Source: an uncultured delta proteobacterium
GTDB taxonomy: Bacteria; Myxococcota_A; Bradymonadia; REDH01
Assembly: GCA_903873545.1 (NCBI GenBank)
Contig: CAIQPA010000267.1
Span: forward strand, 1 to 9,898
Reading direction: 5' to 3'
DNA: 9,898 nt
A program made the translations under genes and the position numbers. The first letter of the stretch is position 1; every line of letters starts with the position of its first letter. This document shows, in pieces, positions 1 through 9,556 of this stretch. The notes beneath the pieces were generated by a model that worked only from the letters and a program-made list of their open reading frames with translations, did not search any database and was not told the DNA's origin.

Positions 1-1678
1 ACAGCGTGGTGGTGTCGCTCAGCGACCAGCTTGTCTTGCTCCCGAAGTCGTCTGCCTCGGTCTGCATGAAGTTTACGAAGAGGTAGCTGTTGTTGACGCC
101 CGAGTCGGCGTCGAAGTTCATCGCCATGCTGGGCGCGAAGGTATCGAGCAGAAGGTAGGCCGTCGCGCCCGCGTGCCAGCCGTGCGTCTCGCCCGAACCG
201 ACCGAGCGAACACCAGCCTCCGTCTCGTAGTCCGAGATGCCGCCCTCCGAAGCGGTCCACCACTGGATGCTCGTCAGCCCTGCCTCACCGGCCAGCACCA
301 CAGGCACGCCAAACCGCTCCTGCAGCCAGTCAAACCGATAGAAGGCACCCAACCGGAGCGGGACCATCCGGAAGGTGGTGGTGTCGCCGGATGAGGCGCC
401 ATCGAGATCGAGCGACTTGCCCGCAACGCCGCCGTAGCCAAGCGAGAGGTTGAGTCCCAGACTGCCAACGCCGCGCAGCAGCTCCCGACCGTAGACCCCC
501 TCGAAGTAGAAGAGGTCATCACCATCGAAGATCTGCGCGAAGGGTTTGGGGGTGCCCAGCGACGCCTCCTTGTCGATCGCAGGCTTCCAACTGCCGAACC
601 GGAGGTCGAGCGTCGAATCAACCGGCGAAGAACGCCGACCCGCATGGGCATCCGCCGCACCTGCGGCCATCAGCACCACCAACGTACCGCCGAGCAGCAC
701 CCGGCGGCGCCGGCGGATCATCCACATCGCCACACCCAACGAAGCCATCGTCATCCAGCCAGCAGCGGGCGTCGAAGCCGAACACTGTCCGCCCTCCTCC
801 ACGCCGCCTGCTGCCTTGTAGCTCTCAAAGAAATCGGCTGTTGGCGCCGTCGCTCCCGTCACCTCTTCGGAGACCGGGCTCAGGTTCCCCGCCTCGTCGA
901 GCGCGAGCACCACGATGTAGTAGTTCACCCCGGTGCTTAGCCCGCTGATGCTGCCGGAGGTCGTGTCGCCGCCCTCCACGCTCTTCATCTTCAGCCCGCT
1001 CGGTGCCTCTTCGGGCAGCGTCACCCGCGACGCGATCGGCGCAGTATCGGCCCAGATCTCGTAGCTCACGGCCGAGCTCGAGGCCGTCCACTTCACCTCA
1101 ATCGCCGTCTCACCGCCCACGGTGCGGAGGTTGGTCGGAGCAGTCGGCCTGCTCGCATCCAGCGTCAGAATCGCCTGGCTTTTGGAGTAGGTCGAGGCTC
1201 CGAGCAGCGAAGAGGACGACTCGTAGACCAGCGCGATGGTCCAAGGGCTCGCAAGCCCTCCCTCGTAGCAGGTGGCCGAGGTGAGCGCCGCGTCGTTGAC
1301 CAGCTCGCTCCAGGTGTAGGTAGCCGTCGGCGTGCCGCTGGCGGAGAAGGCGGTCGCGTCGTCACGGAGACAGACATCGGTCGCGGCGTCGATCTCCGTG
1401 AAGGAGCAGCTCTCCGACCCATGCTGCAGCTTGATTTGGTAGTCGTTGCCCGTTGCAGGCTTGCTCGTGAAGGTCCAGCTCACCGAGATGTCGGGATCCT
1501 CCGCGAAGAGGTTCAGGCAGTCCTGAATGCCGAAGGTCACATTGGCGGTCCCGTCGATATCGCCGGCCGCCGGAGCGTCGAGGATGGACGAGCTGTCCGA
1601 AACCTTCACCGTCTGGGACGAGGCGACCGGAACCACAGCGAGAAGGCCGACGGCAGTCAGCAGGAGTTCACGAAGCAT
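1..1678 (-). CDS. Exported FN3/MYXO-CTERM-like protein fused in frame to an outer-membrane beta-barrel protein (3' end outside window)
   Basis: I translated the minus strand from the ATG at 1678-1676. The frame stays open for 559 codons and leaves the window at position 1. Order: signal peptide (1-21, hydrophobic, cleavage near ASS|Q); a region with four Cys (54, 91, 103, 137), perhaps Ig-like with two disulfides; an FN3-like domain (about 178-275, with VKW, YEIWA and NYYIVV strands); a Gly/Glu linker with C299; a hydrophobic stretch ending in five Arg (322-326). This resembles a MYXO-CTERM surface-anchoring tail. It then continues with a second signal-like segment (327-346, ending AHA) and alternating aromatic/Gly beta-barrel-like sequence to the edge. 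From memory, Myxococcus has a neighbouring MYXO-CTERM protein and beta-barrel pair (MXAN_2561/MXAN_2562 families); here the two look joined. The start overlaps the end of asd by 11 bases; the Shine-Dalgarno is weak (GGGA), suggesting coupling. Exported location is well supported; the function is unknown. Confidence 0.8.
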   Translation of the reverse strand, partial: MLRELLLTAVGLLAVVPVASSQTVKVSDSSSILDAPAAGDIDGTANVTFGIQDCLNLFAEDPDISVSWTFTSKPATGNDYQIKLQHGSESCSFTEIDAATDVCLRDDATAFSASGTPTATYTWSELVNDAALTSATCYEGGLASPWTIALVYESSSSLLGASTYSKSQAILTLDASRPTAPTNLRTVGGETAIEVKWTASSSAVSYEIWADTAPIASRVTLPEEAPSGLKMKSVEGGDTTSGSISGLSTGVNYYIVVLALDEAGNLSPVSEEVTGATAPTADFFESYKAAGGVEEGGQCSASTPAAGWMTMASLGVAMWMIRRRRRVLLGGTLVVLMAAGAADAHAGRRSSPVDSTLDLRFGSWKPAIDKEASLGTPKPFAQIFDGDDLFYFEGVYGRELLRGVGSLGLNLSLGYGGVAGKSLDLDGASSGDTTTFRMVPLRLGAFYRFDWLQERFGVPVVLAGEAGLTSIQWWTASEGGISDYETEAGVRSVGSGETHGWHAGATAYLLLDTFAPSMAMNFDADSGVNNSYLFVNFMQTEADDFGSKTSWSLSDTTTL

Positions 1679-2696
1679 GATGGCGTCCCGTTTGGGTGAG
1701 GTACTCGGCGATCTGAACGGCATTCCAGGCGGCACCCTTCAGCAGGTTGTCGGAGACCACCCAGAAGTGCAGCGTACGCGGTAGCGTGTTGTCCTGTCGA
1801 ATCCGGCCAACGAAGGTCTCCAACCGGCCAACGCAGTCGCGGGCCGTAGGGTAGCGGTTCGACGCAGGCTCGTCCTCTACCACGATGCCGGGGAAGGCCG
1901 CGATGACAGCGCGCGCCTGCTCGGTAGACAGCGACTCGCAGAGGTCGACCGTCACCGATTCCAGGTGACCCCGCAGCACGGGTACCCGTACGCAGGTCGC
2001 CGAAACAGGCAACATGGCGAGGCCCATGATTTTGCGCGTCTCGTGGCACATCTTCTCCTCCTCCGAAGAGTAGCCGGAGGGCTGAAAGGTGCCGATGTGC
2101 GGGAGCGCGTCGAAGGCGAGCGGCCGGGCGAAGGTCTTGTTCACGAGCGGCTCACCGGCCAGTGCCGAGGCCGTCACCGCGAGCAGCTCGTCGATACCCG
2201 CCTGGCCTGCGCCCGCGGCGCTCTGGTAGGTCGAGACCACCACGCGCTCAATGCCCACAGCGCGGCGCAGCGCCTCCAGCGGAAGCACCATCTGAATCGT
2301 GCTGCAGTTGGGGTTGGCGATGATACCGCGATGCCCGTGAATCGCCTCGGCGTTTACCTCGGGGACCACCAGCGGGACCTCGGCATCGAGCCGGTAAAAG
2401 CTGCTGTTGTCGATGACCACGGCACCAGCCGCAACCGCCGCCGGCGCAAAATCGCGGCTCCGATCACCGCCCGCAGAAAAGAGCGCGATGTCGATGCCTT
2501 CGAAGGCATCAGCCGTCAGTTCACGGACCGGCCAATCGCGGCCAAAGGCATGTACCAACTGTCCCACAGACCGTGCGCTGGCCAGCGGACGCAACTCCGA
2601 AACTTCAAACCCGCGCAGCTCCAGCGTCGCAACCATCTCGCGGCCTACCGCGCCCGTCGCTCCGGCAATGGCTACCCGCAGGCCGGCTCCACTCAT
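1668..2696 (-). CDS. asd: Aspartate-semialdehyde dehydrogenase
   Basis: Catalyses NADPH-dependent reductive dephosphorylation of aspartyl-4-phosphate to aspartate semialdehyde. This is the branch-point step toward lysine/diaminopimelate, threonine and methionine, in the cytoplasm. The 342-residue length is typical. The N-terminal Rossmann dinucleotide loop is GATGAVG (12-18), followed by the SAGGDRS cofactor-side segment (74-80) and IDNSS (95-99). The active-site cysteine is C131 in NPNCST, Q158 lies in the TYQSAAGAG segment, and the catalytic His is H244 in VPVLRGH. GTFQPSGYSSEEEKM (202-216) matches the substrate-binding part of the bacterial enzyme. The ATG overlaps the stop of the upstream CoA-transferase subunit B gene in an ATGA arrangement, and its own end overlaps the next gene by 11 bases, so translation is probably coupled on both sides. 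No aspartokinase or other lysine-pathway gene is present in the window. Assignment is firm; the neighbourhood is unusual for asd. Confidence 0.96.
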   Translation of the reverse strand: MSGAGLRVAIAGATGAVGREMVATLELRGFEVSELRPLASARSVGQLVHAFGRDWPVRELTADAFEGIDIALFSAGGDRSRDFAPAAVAAGAVVIDNSSFYRLDAEVPLVVPEVNAEAIHGHRGIIANPNCSTIQMVLPLEALRRAVGIERVVVSTYQSAAGAGQAGIDELLAVTASALAGEPLVNKTFARPLAFDALPHIGTFQPSGYSSEEEKMCHETRKIMGLAMLPVSATCVRVPVLRGHLESVTVDLCESLSTEQARAVIAAFPGIVVEDEPASNRYPTARDCVGRLETFVGRIRQDNTLPRTLHFWVVSDNLLKGAAWNAVQIAEYLTQTGRHHAS

Positions 2697-3364
2697 GCCG
2701 GCACGGGCGCAAAACGCATCGGCCCGAAGTCCGATGCAACCTCGAAGCGAGCTGCAGTCTTCGCGGTGATCTCCTCCAGCGTCACGCCCGGTGCATGCTC
2801 CTTGAGCAGCAGGTGGTCACCGGCCACCTCGAACAGCGCGAGGTCAGTCACAATCATGTTCACGCAGGCCACGCCCGTGAGCGGCAGCGTGCAGGAGGGG
2901 AGCACCTTCGACTCGCCCTCTTTCGAGGTGTGAACCATCACCACGATGACCCGCCGCGCGCCGGCGACCAGGTCCATCGCGCCGCCCATGCCCTTGACCA
3001 TCTTGCCCGGAATCATCCAGTTGGCCAGATCGCCACGCTCCGAAACCTCCATCGCGCCGAGGACCGTCAGGTCCACATGGCCGCCACGGATCATCGCGAA
3101 GGAATCAGCGCTCGAGAAGATGCTCGCGCCCGGGATCATGGTGACCGTCTGCTTGCCGGCGTTGATCAGATCGGCGTCCTCCTCGCCCTCGTAGGGAAAG
3201 GGGCCCATGCCAAGCAGCCCGTTCTCCGACTGCATCACCACATCCATCCCCGCCGGGATGTAGTTCGCAACGAGCGTCGGGATGCCGATGCCCAGGTTCA
3301 CATAGAATCCATCCTGCAGCTCGAGCGCCACACGCTGCGCCAGCTGCTCTCGTGAAAGTGCCAT
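2693..3364 (-). CDS. scoB: 3-oxoacid CoA-transferase subunit B (succinyl-CoA:acetoacetate type)
   Basis: This is the catalytic subunit of a class I CoA-transferase that moves CoA between succinyl-CoA (or a similar donor) and a 3-oxoacid such as acetoacetate. It works as a heteromer with the subunit A encoded just upstream. The 223-residue length is usual. NLGIGIPT (23-30) and QSENGLLG (45-52) are the subunit B signature, and E47 is the glutamate that forms the CoA thioester. GGHVDLTVLGAMEV and KGMGGAMDLV follow, as in SCOT/AtoA proteins. I chose the ATG at 3364 rather than an in-frame ATG at 3409: it is preceded by GGAGG with 7-base spacing, and it starts at the conserved N-terminus (ALSREQLAQRVA). 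The earlier start would overlap subunit A by 43 bases. Retention of the Glu argues against the catalytically altered AibA/AibB-type relatives known in myxobacteria. Substrate preference (acetoacetate, butyrate, other oxoacid) cannot be told from sequence alone. Confidence 0.95.
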   Translation of the reverse strand: MALSREQLAQRVALELQDGFYVNLGIGIPTLVANYIPAGMDVVMQSENGLLGMGPFPYEGEEDADLINAGKQTVTMIPGASIFSSADSFAMIRGGHVDLTVLGAMEVSERGDLANWMIPGKMVKGMGGAMDLVAGARRVIVVMVHTSKEGESKVLPSCTLPLTGVACVNMIVTDLALFEVAGDHLLLKEHAPGVTLEEITAKTAARFEVASDFGPMRFAPVPA

Positions 3365-3366
3365 GA

Positions 3367-4071
3367 CTAGGCCTCCGGTCGAGGGCGCACGGTGCGCTGC
3401 TCGATCCACTTCTGATAGTTGCTGCCCTGGAAGATGCGCTGCACGTAGATGCCCGGCGTATGAATCTGGTCGGGGTCCAGTTCACCCGTCTCCACCAGCT
3501 CCTCCACCTCGGCAATGGTCACCTTGCCAGCCGTCGCGATCATCGGATTGAAGTTCCGAGAGGTCATCCGATAGATCAGGTTGCCGGCCCGGTCGCCCTT
3601 CCAGGCCTTCACGAAGGCAAAGTCGGCCCGCAGCGCTGTCTCGAGGACGCACCAGCGACCGCCGATGATGCGCGTCTCTTTGCCATCGGCCACCGGCGTG
3701 CCGTAGCCCGTCGGGGTGTAGAAGCCCTCGATGCCGGCGCCCCCCGCCCGGATGCGCTCCGCCAAGGTACCCTGCGGGTTGAGCTCAATCTCCAACTGGT
3801 TCGACAGCACGAGCCGCTCGAAGGTCTTGTTCTCGCCCACATAGCTCGAGATCATCTTCTTCACCTGACCGTTCTGCAGCAGCACGCCGAGACCGCAGGC
3901 ATCGGTGCCGCAGTTGTTGCTGATGATGGTCAGGTCGCGCGCGTTCTTTCGAAGCAGCGCAAGGATGAGGTTCTCAGGGTTGCCCGAGAGACCGAAGCCG
4001 CCCGACATCAGCGTGATGCCGTCGGTGATGTCGCCAATCGCCTCGTCTGCCGACGCTACTACCTTGTTCAT
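3367..4071 (-). CDS. scoA: 3-oxoacid CoA-transferase subunit A
   Basis: Partner of the subunit B gene that follows after only 2 bases. The A/B pair activates acetoacetate or another short oxoacid with CoA from succinyl-CoA, feeding ketone-body, branched-chain amino acid or short-chain acid breakdown into acetyl-CoA. The 234-residue length fits. The N-terminal CoA-transferase family 1 signature is present as DGITLMSGGFGLSGNP (17-32), with Ser where the pattern usually has a hydrophobic residue before GGF. NNCGTDACGLG (52-62), SSYVGENKTFE (75-85), the LNPQGTLAERIRAGGAGI segment (98-114), FYTPTGYGT (117-125) and NFNPMIATAG (173-182) are all typical of SCOT subunit A. The ATG at 4071 is preceded by a purine-rich run including GGGAG at 7-base spacing. 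The gene begins 19 bases after the upstream outer-membrane protein gene stops, so it is probably in the same transcript. Confidence 0.95.
   Translation of the reverse strand: MNKVVASADEAIGDITDGITLMSGGFGLSGNPENLILALLRKNARDLTIISNNCGTDACGLGVLLQNGQVKKMISSYVGENKTFERLVLSNQLEIELNPQGTLAERIRAGGAGIEGFYTPTGYGTPVADGKETRIIGGRWCVLETALRADFAFVKAWKGDRAGNLIYRMTSRNFNPMIATAGKVTIAEVEELVETGELDPDQIHTPGIYVQRIFQGSNYQKWIEQRTVRPRPEA
3372..3376 (-). promoter_or_regulatory. Ribosome binding site of scoB
   Basis: GGAGG on the minus strand lies inside the last codons of scoA, 7 bases before the ATG at 3364. It decides the scoB start in favour of 3364 over the in-frame ATG at 3409 and fits translational coupling with scoA, whose TAG stop ends 2 bases before the ATG. 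Confidence 0.75.
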
Positions 4072-4090
4072 GACCTCTCTCCCGCCGCCG

Positions 4091-4897
4091 TCACTCGCCC
4101 TGCGGCCACTGGTAGCCCGCGCTCAGGCCCACAAACAGCCCCTGCGGCGCCCTGATTCCCATGTCGAGACCCAGCACCGCATTCTCCGAAATCTCCTGGC
4201 GCAGACCGATGCTCGCCGAGAGGATGGGGACCACCGGCGGGATCTTGTCCTCAACCACCACCTTCGGATTGCCCTGATTATCAATCACGAAGGCAGGTGA
4301 TCCGTCCGCGGTGAAGCAACGGTCGAGAAGGCTCGGATCTGTGCTGAGCCGATCCGCGGGGGACCAATCGTCACACTCGACAACATTCAAATCATACTTC
4401 TTGAACTGGCCACTCACCTTCGCAACGCCGAGGCCGAAGCCGTAGGCGAGCTGCGTACGCCCGTCGCCGCTCAAGCCCGTGAGCCAGTGGAACTGGGTCT
4501 CCACGCTGAGCATGCTCAGGTCGTTGGTGGTCCAGTCGGCCTCCTCGACACGGTCGCCCTTCTCGAGCCAGTAGCCATCGGCTGTGGCCATGCTGGTCTG
4601 CTGCACCGTCGCCGAAATCTCGTAGGCGTCGGGCAGCGAATAGGACCAGCTCAGGCCGTAGGAGAGGTTGACTGCATCTCCCTCCCACATCCCCGTATGA
4701 CGGCTGAAGAAGCCATCAAGGACGAAGTTGGGGATGGTCACGTAGGAGACAGTCGGCGAGATCGCGTAGAACCCAGGCTTTGAAAATCTGGGCGTCTCGT
4801 TGACGTCTGGAGCGTAGACCTCTGCCTCCTCCTGCGCGAAGGCCGCGGCAGGAAGCAAGAGAGAGAACGAGAGCAAAACAGCGCTGAATCGTTGCAT
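4091..4897 (-). CDS. Putative outer-membrane beta-barrel protein of unknown function
   Basis: A 268-residue exported protein. It has a clear Sec signal peptide (1-21, hydrophobic core VLLSFSLLLPAAAFA, cleavage after AFA). The mature part is rich in alternating aromatic and small residues, with amphipathic strand-like stretches: FYAISPTVSYVTIP (43-56), VNLSYGLSWSYSL (76-88), ETQFHWLTGL (133-142), LAYGFGLGVAKVSG (150-163), and a C-terminal strand FVGLSAGYQW (255-264). This suggests a small outer-membrane barrel. C175 and C194 sit in a long hydrophilic segment between strands and could form a disulfide in an extracellular loop. The DGYWLEKGD (107-115) plus DWT/LS-LSV pattern reminds me of an uncharacterised group in myxobacterial genomes, but I cannot confirm this. 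The start is supported by AGAGG 7 bases upstream. It lies 104 bases downstream of atpC and 19 bases before scoA. No specific role is proposed. Confidence 0.82.
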   Translation of the reverse strand: MQRFSAVLLSFSLLLPAAAFAQEEAEVYAPDVNETPRFSKPGFYAISPTVSYVTIPNFVLDGFFSRHTGMWEGDAVNLSYGLSWSYSLPDAYEISATVQQTSMATADGYWLEKGDRVEEADWTTNDLSMLSVETQFHWLTGLSGDGRTQLAYGFGLGVAKVSGQFKKYDLNVVECDDWSPADRLSTDPSLLDRCFTADGSPAFVIDNQGNPKVVVEDKIPPVVPILSASIGLRQEISENAVLGLDMGIRAPQGLFVGLSAGYQWPQGE

Positions 4898-5001
4898 GGG
4901 GAAACCTCTGAATGGGCCCCCGCAAGTTGTCGAGCGAGCGGAGGAAGTCGTCCGTGCTCTAGGCTACCGACCCTTCGCGTGGCAAGAAGTCGGGCGGCCG
5001 C
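4898..5001 (-). other. Intergenic gap between atpC and the outer-membrane protein gene
   Basis: This is the only gap above 50 bases in the window. It contains the ribosome binding site of the downstream gene (AGAGG, 4905-4909, 7 bases before the ATG) and a GC palindrome right after the atpC stop (4994-5001). I see no stem-loop followed by a T-run on the minus strand, so there is no convincing intrinsic terminator for the atp operon. A poor sigma-70-like pair can be forced (TTGCCA at 4985-4980, TAGAGC at 4961-4956, 18-base spacer), but it is too weak to call. The gap is the natural place to look for a second promoter or Rho-dependent end. Confidence 0.5.
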
Positions 5002-5418
5002 TCAGGCGCGGCTGGAGCGCTCAAAGATGGCGATGCGATTGCGGGCCCGCGCAAGCTCTTCCTGATGCGCCTCGAGCTCGTCAGCGGAGGCAGCAGCCGT
5101 ATCCAACGACCGCGACTCCGCCGCGGCGAGCGCGCGACGCGCCCGCTCAACGTCGATGTCGCTCGCTCCCTCTCCGGAATCAACCAACACCACGACCGAT
5201 GAGGCCGTAACCTCAGCGAAACCCGACGCAACGGCGAAGCGGCGCTCGCCATCGGCCGACTTGGCGATCAGCTCGCCTGCTCTGATCAGCGTCATCAGGT
5301 TGCTGTGGCCAACGAGGATGCCCATCTGGCCCAACTCACCGGGGAGAATGACCTCGGTGACCTGACCGTGAAAGATGGCCCGCTCGGGCGTGATGATATC
5401 GAGGGTGACAAGCGACAT
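5002..5418 (-). CDS. atpC: F1Fo ATP synthase epsilon subunit
   Basis: Central-stalk subunit that binds gamma and the c-ring and can inhibit ATP hydrolysis through its C-terminal helices. The 138-residue length is typical. The N-terminal beta-sandwich (about 1-82) carries LDIITPERAIF (6-16), LPGELGQMGILVGHSNLM (25-42) and FAVASGFAEV (61-70). The C-terminal part (about 88-135) is Ala/Glu/Arg-rich and helical, so this is the two-domain form. IDVERA (88-93) matches the I(L)DxxRA ATP-binding motif described for bacterial epsilon subunits, so ATP-dependent regulation of the inhibitory helices is plausible. The ATG follows the atpD stop by 15 bases, with GGAG 5 bases upstream. It is the last gene of the atp block, as in most bacteria. 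Confidence 0.96.
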   Translation of the reverse strand: MSLVTLDIITPERAIFHGQVTEVILPGELGQMGILVGHSNLMTLIRAGELIAKSADGERRFAVASGFAEVTASSVVVLVDSGEGASDIDVERARRALAAAESRSLDTAAASADELEAHQEELARARNRIAIFERSSRA

Positions 5419-5433
5419 GGGTACTCCGTCGGC

Positions 5434-7047
<1,614 letters not shown>

Positions 7048-7083
7048 CGGATATCCTATCGGAGTCTTCGGGTATTGAACAAA

Positions 7084-7956
7084 CTAGCCCTTGAGCGACT
7101 CAGCGCCCGAGGTGATTTCCATGAGTTCTGTCGTGATGATGGCCTGACGGGCCCGGTTCATCACCAGCGTCATCGTGCCGATGATCTCGGCGGCGTTCTT
7201 CGATGCGTTGTCCATTGCGGTCATACGGGCGCCGAGTTCCGACGCCTGCGACTCGAGGAGCGCACGAAGCACATTGCTCTGCACAAACCGGGGAAGCAGC
7301 TTGCCGAGCAGCTCTTCGCGGTTGGGCTCATACTTCATCTCAATCGTCGAAGCGCTCTGGCCCGCCAGCTTATCGGCCGACAGGGGGAGAAGAGGCTCCA
7401 CGACTACCGTCTGGGTCAGCGCCGACTTGAACTCGTTGAAGATCAGATAGACTTCATCGACTTCGCCCGTCGTGAAGAGCCGGCTGAGCTCAGCCGCAAC
7501 AGCGAGGGCCGAACCGCGATTGGGGCCGCTCATCAGATCGCGCAACTCGGTGTAGGTCGGCGTCCCGCGACGGCGGAAGTATTCACGGCCCTTGCGGCCG
7601 ATCGGCGCCACGCCAATCTCCTCGTAGGAGTCCTTGCTGTCGCGGAGGAAGGCCTCGGTACGACGCAGGATCGAGGAGTTGAAGGCACCGGCGAGGCCGC
7701 GGTCCGAGGTCATCGGGATGAGCAGGCAGCGCTTGGGCGTCGGCGTCGTGCGGAAGAGCGGGTAGAGTTCCGGATCGACCGAACCCGCCAGCGAGGCCAC
7801 GACCGCGCGGAGCCGCACCGCATAGGGACGGGACGCGACGACAGCGTCCTGCGCACGCTTGAGCTTCGCCGCGGCGACGAGCTTCATCGCGCGGGTAATC
7901 TTCTGCGTGTTCTTAACCGACTTGATGCGGTTACGTATGGCCTTGAGGCTCGGCAT
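7084..7956 (-). CDS. atpG: F1Fo ATP synthase gamma subunit
   Basis: Rotor shaft of F1: a coiled coil of the N- and C-terminal helices turns inside the alpha3/beta3 ring and couples proton flow to catalysis. The 290-residue length is typical. The N-terminal helix starts LKAIRNRIKSVKNTQKIT (4-21) and continues AMKLVAAAKLKRA (23-35). The Rossmann-like middle contains TSDRGLAGAFN (83-93) and IGRKGREYFRRR (119-130). The C-terminal helix has SELGARMTAMDNASKNA (239-255) and ends NRARQAIITTELMEI (267-281), the family's signature end. It starts 35 bases after the atpA stop. The bases before its ATG show no clear Shine-Dalgarno, so coupling to atpA translation or a weak site is likely. No unusual insertions. 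Confidence 0.98.
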   Translation of the reverse strand: MPSLKAIRNRIKSVKNTQKITRAMKLVAAAKLKRAQDAVVASRPYAVRLRAVVASLAGSVDPELYPLFRTTPTPKRCLLIPMTSDRGLAGAFNSSILRRTEAFLRDSKDSYEEIGVAPIGRKGREYFRRRGTPTYTELRDLMSGPNRGSALAVAAELSRLFTTGEVDEVYLIFNEFKSALTQTVVVEPLLPLSADKLAGQSASTIEMKYEPNREELLGKLLPRFVQSNVLRALLESQASELGARMTAMDNASKNAAEIIGTMTLVMNRARQAIITTELMEITSGAESLKG

Positions 7957-7991
7957 GGGACTGCGCCGTAATCAGAGAGGGATGGGTTCGA

Positions 7992-9515
<1,524 letters not shown>

Positions 9516-9556
9516 GTTTCCCTCAATGTGCGCGCGGAGCGCTGATCAAGTGTGAA

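Noticed and set aside
701..716. GC-rich near-palindromic run as a hairpin or recombination site
   Set aside because: It is simply the Arg codon tract (CGC/CGG) of the tail plus neighbours. It is noted only as a place where sequencing errors could hide a frame break.
1965..2933. Plus-strand open frame of 322 codons across asd and scoB
   Set aside because: It crosses two well-supported minus-strand genes and has a composition typical of an antisense shadow.
3365..3409. Upstream ATG at 3409 as the scoB start
   Set aside because: It would add 15 non-conserved residues and overlap scoA by 43 bases. The ATG at 3364 has GGAGG at good spacing and matches the family N-terminus.
2693..4071. The CoA-transferase pair as AibA/AibB (alternative isovaleryl-CoA route known in myxobacteria)
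   Set aside because: Subunit B keeps the catalytic Glu in QSENGLLG, and both subunits match the succinyl-CoA:3-oxoacid type. As I recall, the AibA/AibB decarboxylase lacks this Glu.
4956..4985. Possible promoter (TTGCCA, 18 bases, TAGAGC) upstream of the outer-membrane protein gene
   Set aside because: Both boxes are poor matches in GC-rich DNA, and such pairs are expected by chance.
4994..5001. Eight-base GC palindrome just after atpC, as a terminator or operator
   Set aside because: Too short, no loop, and no following T-run; common by chance at this base composition.
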